From Salinisphaera sp963835375 (lineage in GTDB: Bacteria > Pseudomonadota > Gammaproteobacteria > Nevskiales > Salinisphaeraceae): a DNA stretch of 64,000 nucleotides. The stretch lies in the NCBI GenBank assembly GCA_963835375.1, contig CAWIGB010000032.1, positions 62,001 to 126,000 on the forward strand. The letters are read 5' to 3'. Positions within the stretch are counted from its first letter, which is position 1. The number at the start of each line of letters is the position of its first letter. Shown here piece after piece: positions 56,949-64,000 of the stretch. The position numbers and the translations under genes are program-made. The notes under the pieces were generated by a model. It saw only the letters and a list, made by a program, of their open reading frames with translations, searched no databases and was not told where the DNA came from.

Positions 56949-56987
56949 TCGGCCGCTGGTGTTCCACCGGGAGGCGGTAGCGGCCGA
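56949..56987. terminator. hairpin between convergent genes
   Basis: TCGGCCGCT / AGCGGCCGA, a perfect 9-bp outer stem, with a smaller GGTG-TTC-CACC hairpin inside. It lies between the stops of two convergent genes (56926 and 56998) and may end both transcripts. Confidence 0.45.
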
Positions 56988-56997
56988 TCCGACTTGC

Positions 56998-57351
56998 TCA
57001 GGCTCGGTCGCTCCTCGCCTCGGGGAAATAGGCGTCTTCTAGGAAATCGGCCACTTTCGCGTAGCGATCGTGCTCCAGCCCCCGGATCACTCGCTGCATG
57101 CTCGAGCGGATGACCCGCATGGCACCCTTCAAGCCGTAGTCGATGCTCTTGCGGGTGCCAAAGCCCACGCCCAGCGCCCGTAGCGGCCGCTGGAAATGGT
57201 AGTCGAACGATGTCTCGGTCAACTCGAGGATGAGTTCGACGACGTGTTCGCGGTGCACCTGCTCGGGCGCATGTCGCAGTTCCTCGATGGTCTGGCGGGC
57301 GCGCTCCGCCAGTTCGGTGGAAATCGGGCAACCAATCACGGTTTCGGGCAT
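56998..57351 (-). CDS. conserved hypothetical protein
   Basis: 117 residues from the ATG at 57351, with AGGAG 6 bases upstream. Helix-rich and soluble: TELAERARQTIEELRHAPEQ, VHREHVVELILELTETSFDY, then LGVGFGTRKSIDYGLKGAMR and VIRSSMQRVIRGLEHDRYAK. No signal peptide or catalytic motif. It lies 30 bases after prpD on the same strand and may be read with it. I do not recognise the family. Confidence 0.65.
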   Translation of the reverse strand: MPETVIGCPISTELAERARQTIEELRHAPEQVHREHVVELILELTETSFDYHFQRPLRALGVGFGTRKSIDYGLKGAMRVIRSSMQRVIRGLEHDRYAKVADFLEDAYFPEARSDRA

Positions 57352-57381
57352 GGCATTCTCCTGCGGTCGCGTGCGGGCCAG

Positions 57382-58825
57382 CTACACCACAAACAAATCG
57401 GTGAAGTCGGGCACCGGCGTGGCTTCGGCCTGTTCCTGCTCGGCCACGATCTCGTGGATACGGGCCGCATTCTTCGGCGCAATCTTCAACGCGAGATTGG
57501 CTGCGAATTTCTTCTTCAGCTCCGGAATGCCCTCGTCGCGACGCCGGCGATGGCCGATCGGGTAATCCACCGAGACTTTTTCGGTGGCCGAGCCGTCGCT
57601 GAAAAAGACCTGCACGGCATTGCCGATCGCCCGCTTGTCGGCTTCCAGATACTCGCGGGTGAAGCGTTCGTTCTCGACCACTTCCATGTGGTCGCGCAGG
57701 GTGTCGATGCGCGGATCCGCGGCCACTGCATCCTCGTAATCGGCAGCGGTCAGCCGGCCGAAGAGCAGCGGCACCGCCACCATGTACTGGATGCAGTGGT
57801 CGCGATCGGCCGGATTATCGAGCGGCCCGGTCTTGTCGATGATGCGCACGCCCGATTCCTGGGTCTCGATCACGATCCGCTCGATCTCGTCGATCCGATC
57901 AGCCACCTGGGGATGCAGCGTGATCGCGGCCTCGACCGCCGTCTGGGCATGGAATTCGGCCGGGAAGCTGATCTTGAACAGCACCTGCTCCATCACATAG
58001 CTGCTGAAATCCTGACCGAGCGTGATCTCCTCGCCGCGAAACAGCGCATCCTGGAACCCCCAGGTCGGCGCGGTCAGCGCCGACGGGTAGCCGATCTCGC
58101 CGCGCAGGACACGCAGGGCCAGCAGCACGCCGCGCGAGGTGGCGTCGCCGGCCGCCCAGGACTTGCGCGGTCCGGTATTCGGCGCATGGCGATAGGTGCG
58201 CAGCGCGCCGCCGTCGATGAAGGCATGCGATACCGCGTTGGTCACTTCTTCCTTGCTGCCGCCCAGCATCCGCGTGACCACCGCACAGGTGGCGATGCGC
58301 ACCAGCAGGACGTGATCGAGCCCGACCCGGTTGAAGCTGTTCTCCAGCGCCAGCACGCCCTGGATCTCGTGCGCCTTGATCATGGCGATGAGCACATCGC
58401 GCAGCGTCAGCGGCGCTTCGCCCTTTGCGATGTTGCGGCGCGGACATAGTCGGCCACGGCCAGGATGCCGCCGAGGTTATCCGATGGATGGCCCCACTCG
58501 GCCGCCAGCCAGGTGTCGTTGAAATCCAGCCAGCGGATCATACAGCCGATATTGAAGGCGGCCGTGACCGGGTCCAGGGCATACGAGGTCCCCGGCACGC
58601 GGGCGCCGTTGCGAGTGTGGCGCCTTCGACCACCGGGCCCATGAGCTTGGTGCAGGCCGGATATGACAGCGCCTGCAGGCCGCAGCCCAGCGTGTCGATC
58701 AGACAATAACGCGCCGTTTCCAGCGCCTCGGCGCTATCTATCGGCACATCGCAGACATAATCGGCAATCTTCGTCAGAACGGTATCGAAGGGGACGCGAG
58801 AGGCAGAACGAATATCGTGACTCAT
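57382..58825 (-). CDS. prpD: 2-methylcitrate dehydratase (MmgE/PrpD family, frameshifted)
   Basis: Dehydrates 2-methylcitrate to 2-methyl-cis-aconitate in propionyl-CoA breakdown. MSHDIRSASRVPFDTVLTKI and ALETARYCLIDTLGCGLQAL start the protein. After an indel near 58610 come AFNIGCMIRWLDFNDTWLAA and EWGHPSDNLGGILAVADYV, the active-site block. A second indel near 58430 leads to IQGVLALENSFNRVGLDHVL, WAAGDATSRGVLLALRVLRG, EFHAQTAVEAAITLHPQVA and the end VPDFTDLFVV. About 480 residues. The true PrpD group is favoured over immune-responsive/MmgE relatives by the prpC nearby. Confidence 0.87.
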
Positions 58826-58859
58826 AACACCTGCAGTTCGTTGTCGTCGGGTTCGGCGG

Positions 58860-59028
58860 CTAGGAGGCTGTCGGACTCGAGGCCCATATACTGCGCCGGC
58901 GGGGTGATGGCTCAAATGAGCCACTTTTATCGTTGATATAGAATCACTGTTCGTTTCCAAAGTCGGCTCGTTTGCGCTCGTCCTCCCACCTTGTTCGCGA
59001 CGATCGCTTCAGTTCGACAGCCTCCTAG
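58860..59028. mobile_element. MITE-like element with CTAG target duplication
   Basis: 161 bases (58864-59024) bounded by inverted repeats beginning GAGGCTGTCG on both ends; the inner bases match at 12 of 14. It is flanked on each side by the same four bases, CTAG (58860-58863 and 59025-59028), as expected for a target-site duplication. It holds no gene; an inner hairpin TGGCTC-AAAT-GAGCCA lies at 58908-58923. A non-autonomous IS derivative is inferred; the parent family is not certain. Confidence 0.55.
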
Positions 59029-60690
59029 TCGTTCGATTCGCCGGGGCGGTCGGGCGAGCGCTTTCCGCTGTTGTTTTCCGGGATTTGCTTTTGGCAGTGC
59101 TGCCGCTGCTCTTCGACCCGCCATTGCCCGCAGCCTTGCCGGGCGAGCTCTTGATCTTCGACTTCGCCTGGCTCCCGGTACTCCGGGATTTCGCTGTCGT
59201 CCTGTCGCCGGATGTACGACGGCTCGACGGTTTCGGCCGCCGGTCGAGCGGCTGAATCCCCGCTCGCGTGCGGAGCCGCGGCGGGCGTCTGATCCTTCGG
59301 GCCATAGAGCTGGCGCAGTTCGTCGAGCGCCTCGCCGGCATATACAGCGATATGCTGCAGCGAGGGCAGGCTGTCGCGACAGCCGATGAAGCCGAAGCCG
59401 AGCGTATCGGCATAGCCGTGCACGGTGATGTTGAGCGCCTGACCGTGGGTGACTAGCGACGTCGGATAGAAAGCTTCCATCTCGGCGCCATTGATATAGA
59501 GCGGCTTGCGCGGGCCCGGCAGGTTGGACACGGTGACGTTGAACACCGGGCGCGTGCGTCCGGCCATGCCGGACACGAGTGAGAGGATATACGGCGACAT
59601 CAGCGCAATCGTGTACTGCGTGATCGCCGAAGCTGACAGCTTTTCCAGGCTGGTTTTCGCCGCGCGCGCCGAGGCCGCGATCGTTTCGAAGCGCTGGCGG
59701 GTGTCGGGCTCGTCGGTGGCCAGCGTCGAATATGAAAGTGATCGCGTTGCCGTGCTCATCGTCACTGTCGGCGGTACGTACCGAAACCGGGATGCCGGCG
59801 GTCAGCGCCTTCTTCGGCAACGCGTCGATCTCGATCAGATAACGCCGCAGCGCGGTGCCGCAGATCGTGAGCACGATATCGTTGACCGTACCGCCCGCAC
59901 CCCGGGCCAGGCCACGGAGTTCAGCGAGCGAATACAACTGGGTCGCGTATCGACGCGGCGCGGTGATGCGCCCGTTGAGCACCGAGCTGGGCGCGGCGAA
60001 CGGCAACCCCATCGCATTCTTGCCGGAACGCGCGGCGCGCAACATGTCGCGTACGACGCTGGCAAAACCGGACAGCGACGTAACTTGCTCGCTTGCACGG
60101 CAATCATCTGGGCGACAGCCCGATACAGGCCTGGCTGATTTCCTCCGGCGTTTTCGCGCCGCGTTTTTTCGGCTCGATCGCCCAAAACGGGGGCCTGCCA
60201 GTGGTCTCGGCTGTACCATCCAGCGCGCGGGCGAGCAGCCGCATGCCGGCAACGCCGTCGATCAGCGAATGATGAATCTTCAGATACAGCGCAAACCGGC
60301 GGTTCTCCAATCCTTCGATCAGATGGCGTTCCCAGGGCGGATAATCGAAATCGATCGGGTGGCTATGCAGCCGCGAGGTCAATGTGCCGAGTTCGACCTC
60401 GCCGCCCGGCGAGGGCAGCGCCGAATGACGAAAGTGATAGTCGACGTCGATCTCGTCAAGCAGCTCCCATTCGGGTACGACGCTGCGCAGACGTCCCGAA
60501 CGCAGACGCTGATTCCATGGCCGAAACGCCAGCGGGAAACGCCGCCAATGGTCGACCAGCGCTGGCAAAAATCCGCCGGCGCGTCGTCAGGAAGCTTGAA
60601 CGTCAGCAGGCCGCCAAGCTGCATCGGAGCATTGGGGGTCTCCACGTTGAGCCACGCGGTATCCACCAGGTTGAGTCGTTTGGTTTGCAT
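59025..60690 (-). CDS. wax ester synthase / diacylglycerol acyltransferase (frameshifted)
   Basis: Makes wax esters and triacylglycerols as storage lipid. MQTKRLNLVDTAWLNVETPN and APMQLGGLLTFKLPDDA start it. LYLKIHHSLIDGVAGMRLL carries the catalytic HHxxxDG. After further indels come GTVNDIVLTICGTALRRYL, TRPVFNVTVSNLPGPRKPLY and GQALNITVHGYADTLGFGFI. Indels are near 60570, 60110 and 59740. The C-terminal tail in this frame stops at 59025; a neighbouring frame gives a Lys/Ser/Ala-rich tail (KSKIKSSPGKAAGNGGSKS), so a fourth indel near 59200 is possible. The stop codon lies in the CTAG of the MITE. Confidence 0.85.
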
Positions 60691-60767
60691 ATCTCACCTC
60701 GCGCAGCCCGCTTTTGTCTAGTCCCCATCAGCACGGGGGCCGGCACTCAGAATCGAGTATACGGCGA

Positions 60768-61218
60768 TCACCCGGGCGCGATATCGGGTGGTCCGCCGAT
60801 GGCACGGAGCGATCGGTCGGCCCGTAAAGAGCCTACCGCGGCGACGATGAACAAGCCCACCGTGCAGGCAGTGGCTGCGAACCAGACCATGCTGCGTAGG
60901 CTGGCGCGATCGGTGATATAGCACCAGCCATAGAACAACCGCAGCACGATGAACAGCACCGCCAGCAAATTGACGGCCGCGATCGAGCCGCCAGCGATCA
61001 CGGCGATGATGACGCCGGCAGCAAACGGCGGGAAGGCCTCGAAGCATTGAGCTGCGCCCAGTACGCCCGCTGCTGGGCGCCTTCGGTGGCTTCCAGCCAC
61101 TGCCGCGGGATGCGATTGTCTCGGGCCCCATCTTGCGGTCGCCGGAGAACTTGGCGTAGCCGACAAAACCGACCGGCATGAACGCCGCAATCAATACACA
61201 CCAATAAGCCAGAATCAT
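60768..61218 (-). CDS. MAPEG family membrane protein (frameshifted)
   Basis: Small four-helix membrane protein related to microsomal glutathione transferases. MILAYWCVLIAAFMPVGFVG and YAKFSGDRKMGPETIASRG are in one frame, WLEATEGAQQRAYWAQLNA in a second, and FEAFPPFAAGVIIAVIAGGS with NLLAVLFIVLRLFYGWCYIT and SLRSMVWFAATACTVGLFIV in a third. NAFEAFPPF is the usual bacterial MAPEG motif. About 150 residues, two indels near 61110 and 61055. Start ATG 61218 after AAGGGGGAT. Confidence 0.8.
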
Positions 61219-61251
61219 CCGATCCCCCTTTGTTGTTAGTTGCGGCGGACC

Positions 61252-62372
61252 TCAGCCGCGCTCTTCGATTGGCAGGAAATCACGCATTTCCGGGCCGACG
61301 TATTCGGCACTCGGCCGGATCAGGCGATTGTCCGCCCGCTGCTCGAAGATATGCGCGCCCCAGCCGGTCAGCCGCGAGATCACGAAGATCGGAGTGAACA
61401 GAGCCGTCGGGATACCCAGGAAGTGATAGGCCGTCGCGTGATAGAAGTCCGCATTGGGGAACATGCTCTTCTCGTCCCACATGACCTGTTCGATGCGCTC
61501 GGAGATCGCGTAGAGATTGCGCTTGTAGTCGTCATCGCCGGCAAACTTCTCCGCCCATTCCTTGATGATGGGTGCGCGGATCGCCGGTCTTGTAGACCCG
61601 GTGGCCAAAACCCATGATCTTTTCCTTGCGCGCCAGCATCCCGCAGGCCGCGCTCGGCGTCGTCCGGATCCTTGAAGGGCTGGATCAGCTCCATCGCCTC
61701 CTCGTTGGCGCCGCCATGCAGCGGTCCACGCAGGGCACCGATCGCGCCGACGATCGCCGAATAGAAATCCGACAGCGTCGCGGTGATCACCCGGGCGGTG
61801 AAGGTGGAGGCGTTGAACTCGTGTTCGGCATACAGGATCAGCGACGTCGACATGGCCTTGATGCGTCCTCGCTGGGCTTTTCGCCGTGCAGCAGATGCAG
61901 GAAATGGCCGCCGACCGTCTCGTCGTCGGTCTCGACCTCGATGCGTTTGCCGCGTGCGTGAAGTGGTACCAGTACAGCAGCATCGACGGAAGCGGCCAGC
62001 AGGCGGTCGGCCACGTCGTGCTGCTGCTCGGCCGGGTCGTTCTCCTGCTCGAGCGTACCCAGTACCGACGCGCCGGTGCGCATCACATCCATGGGGTGCG
62101 TGTCCGCCGGCAGGATCTCGAGCGCGGTCTTGACGCCGTCGGGCAGACCGCGCAAGCCGCCAGGCGCTGCTGTAGGCATCGAGCTGGCTCTGGTTGGGCA
62201 GCTCGCCGTAGAGCATGAGATAGGCGACTTCCTCGAACTGCGCCTTGGCGGCGAGATCCTCGATGAGGTAACCGCGATAGGTCAGGCCGACGCCCTTCTT
62301 GCCGACGGTACAGATGGCGGTCTTGCCGGCGGTGACGCCCGCCAGGCCCGCGGTGTTTTCGCTGCTGCTCAT
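61252..62372 (-). CDS. prpC: 2-methylcitrate synthase (frameshifted)
   Basis: Condenses propionyl-CoA with oxaloacetate. AGLAGVTAGKTAICTVGKKG and VGLTYRGYLIEDLAAKAQFE are the PrpC N-terminus rather than the longer citrate synthase one. THPMDVMRTGASVLGTLEQE, LILYAEHEFNASTFTARVIT (catalytic His), GALRGPLHGGANEEAMELIQ and IMGFGHRVYKTGDPR follow, then MFPNADFYHATAYHFLGIPT and FVISRLTGWGAHIFEQRADN with the catalytic Asp region and Arg. At least four indels (near 62170, 61870, 61640, 61585). About 375 residues. It lies 48 bases after acuI and 33 bases before the MAPEG gene. Confidence 0.9.
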
Positions 62373-62420
62373 CCCATGCTCCTCGATGTGCTCGTTGTAC
62401 TAGCCTGATCGCCGTCGTGA

Positions 62421-63408
62421 TCAGCCCTGAATGTCGACCACCGTACGACCGGTGTTCTTGCCGGCCATGATCGAGTCGCACACGTCGAACACCTCGCCCA
62501 GGGCGACGGTCTGGCTGGCGATGGTTTCCAGATGGGCCGGTTTGTGCGCGCCGGACAGCTCGCCCCAGATCTGTTCGCGCCACGGCTGCGGACATTCCAC
62601 CGAATGGATGCCCAGCAACGACACGCCGCGCAGAATGAAGGGCATGACGGTGGTGGCGAGCTTGGGCCCGCCGGCCAGGCCGATGGCGGCCACGTTCCCG
62701 TACGGCTGAATCTGGGCCACGATATTCGCCAGCAGTTCGCCGCCGACGGCATCGATGGCACCGGCATATACCGGCTTGCCGAGCGGCTTGCCCTCGAGAT
62801 CGAGCGCATCCGGCGTGATGACGTCGCTCGCACCCAGCTTCTTGAGGAAATCGCCTTCGCTGTCGGCCTTGCGCGAAACGGCGACCACCTCGTAAGCCGC
62901 GACGCGCCAGCAGATCGACCGCGAACATGCCCACGCCGCCGGTGGCGCCGGTGACCAGGATCGGGCCGTCTTCAGGCTTCTGGAAGTTGTCTTCCATGCG
63001 TTTGATCGCCATGCCGGCGGTGAATCCGGCGGTGCCCAGCGCCATGGTCTCCCACAGGCTCAGCCCGTCCGGGCGAGCGATGACCAGATCCCCCGGCACG
63101 CGCACGTACTCGGCCAGGCCGCCGTCGCGCATTTCGCTCAAGAACCAGCCGGTGACCACGACTTCGTCGCCGGGCGCGAAGCGGTCATCGCCGCTTTCCT
63201 CGACCACGCCGGCCACGTCGATGCCGGCATTGAGCGGTCGCTTGCGCGCGATCTTGCCCTTGCCGGTGATCGCGAGCGCATCCTTGAAGTTGAGCGACGA
63301 GTAGGTCGACTTGATCACGACGTTGCCATCGGACAGGTCGGCGATCTCCATGTCGGTGATGTCGGCCGAGGTGCCATTATCTGTATCGACGATGCGTATT
63401 GCTTTCAT
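62421..63408 (-). CDS. acuI: acryloyl-CoA reductase, AcuI/YhdH family (one frameshift)
   Basis: NADPH-dependent medium-chain reductase converting acryloyl-CoA to propionyl-CoA. MKAIRIVDTDNGTSADITDM begins the protein; YSSLNFKDALAITGKGKIAR and RPLNAGIDVAGVVEESGDDR are YhdH/AcuI signatures; GTAGFTAGMAIKRMEDN and PILVTGATGGVGMFAVDLLA form the cofactor site. After an indel near 62900: VAVSRKADSEGDFLKKLGAS and ECPQPWREQIWGELSGAHKP. About 328 residues. The product propionyl-CoA is the substrate of the adjacent prpC, so the genes probably form one route. Confidence 0.87.
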
Positions 63409-63620
63409 GTTCGGCTCTCGATGCGGCAAGTACAGGCCGCGTTTGTACCATACTGAACGCCTGTTCGGCAGCCGTGCGCGCCCGCGCTTTCGGTCATGGC
63501 CTGCCCCAGGCCGCATGTCGAAAGGGCCGTGCCGCCGTCCGACCGCAAGCACCGTATCTTGAGCAGGCGCAGCCTCCGGCGTAGGCTTGCGGCAATCGAT
63601 TTTCAGTCAAGGACCTGCAA

Positions 63621-63845
63621 ATGAGCGACAACGTATACAAATCCGTCGAACTGACCGGTTCTTCCGAAACCAGCCAGGAAGACGCCGTGCGCAAGGCCAT
63701 CAAGGAAGCCTCGAAGACGATCAAGCACATGCGCTGGTTCGAGGTCACCGGCACGCGCGGACATATCGAGAACGGCGAGGTCGCCCACTGGCAGGTGTCG
63801 ATCAAGGTCGGCTTCACGCTCGACGATAGCCGGGAGTCACCACGG
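63621..63845 (+). CDS. dodecin, apparently lacking its stop codon
   Basis: Flavin-binding dodecameric storage protein. MSDNVYKSVELTGSSETSQE, DAVRKAIKEASKTIKHMRWF, EVTGTRGHIENGEVAHWQVS and IKVGFTLDD match the whole family (about 70 residues), with the flavin-stacking Trp in MRWFEV. The gene should stop after FTLDD; a TAG is there, but one base out of frame (GACGATAGC), so the frame runs on into pdxH. A lost base is the simplest explanation. AAGGACC lies before the ATG. Divergent from acuI. Confidence 0.8.
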
Positions 63846-64000
63846 ATGTCCGATCAGCCGAGTGCCTGGCAGGGCGACCTCGACCGCCAGGATCTGGTCG
63901 AGGCGAACGTGCCGGCCGATCCCCTGCTGCTGTTTGCCGACTGGTATGCACAGGCGCAGCAGTCGACGATGATCGAACCCACGGCCATGACGCTGGCCAC
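63846..64000 (+). CDS. pdxH: pyridoxamine 5'-phosphate oxidase, N-terminal part
   Basis: FMN-dependent oxidase making pyridoxal phosphate. MSDQPSAWQGDLDRQDLVEA, NVPADPLLLFADWYAQAQQS and TMIEPTAMTLA match the PdxH N-terminus (the DP-x-LF-x-W and EP-x-AM-x-LAT motifs). The window ends about 52 codons in. It lies in the same frame as dodecin with no stop between them. A ribosome-binding site is weak (GGGAG 9 bases upstream of the ATG at 63846), but independent start is plausible. Confidence 0.75.
   Translation, partial: MSDQPSAWQGDLDRQDLVEANVPADPLLLFADWYAQAQQSTMIEPTAMTLA

Overview
The window looks like a GC-rich gammaproteobacterial chromosome segment near the replication origin. The order rsmG-parA-parB-atpIBEFHAGDC followed by glmU-glmS is the usual origin-proximal layout. 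A Salinisphaera-like organism fits the mix of WS/DGAT wax-ester synthase, gamma-butyrobetaine dioxygenase, cyoAB and OpgGH, but the genus is a guess. Many housekeeping genes that must work (glmS, glmU, ileS, opgH, prpC) carry one or more single-base frameshifts, while 41-56 kb is almost clean. I read most of these as sequence errors, so the gene spans given here cross the frameshifts.

Layout. 1-5 kb: broken eukaryote-type ileS, yidD remnant, sufE, zapG, a CoA-binding protein, a lipoprotein and a HEAGH-motif protein. 5-15 kb: gpmA, 3D-domain protein, lipoprotein esterase overlapping gor, prlC, DUF1499 lipoprotein, xthA, a Gfo/Idh oxidoreductase, a CHAD protein. 15-25 kb: CueO-like multicopper oxidase, gamma-butyrobetaine dioxygenase with divergent LysR, cyoA-cyoB without cyoCDE, a DksA/TraR protein, and an nsrR-nitronate monooxygenase pair with a palindrome at the nsrR promoter. 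25-28.5 kb: alpha/beta hydrolase, FMN-binding protein, divergent LysR, and a LysE-type exporter remnant.

28.64-34.97 kb is a lower-GC island bounded by perfect 17-bp inverted repeats. Its right end lies 26 bases past the glmS stop codon, the place where Tn7 inserts (attTn7). Both ends hold inward-facing repeats resembling Tn7 TnsB-binding sites. No tns genes remain. The cargo is decayed: four small minus-strand genes of unknown function (three with predicted envelope signals), an IS66 fragment, the C-terminal part of an IetS-like S8 peptidase, and a protein ending in an HDR...GxSLNGxGKK motif.

35-56.5 kb is core: glmS, glmU, opgH/opgG, an outer-membrane-like protein, the full F1Fo ATP synthase operon with atpI, parB, parA, rsmG and glnS. 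56.6-64 kb holds a small charged secreted protein, an unknown gene, prpD, a 161-bp MITE-like element with CTAG target duplications, a WS/DGAT acyltransferase, a MAPEG protein, prpC, acuI, dodecin and the start of pdxH. AcuI could make propionyl-CoA from acryloyl-CoA, PrpC and PrpD would take it through the methylcitrate cycle, and WS/DGAT would store acyl chains as neutral lipid.
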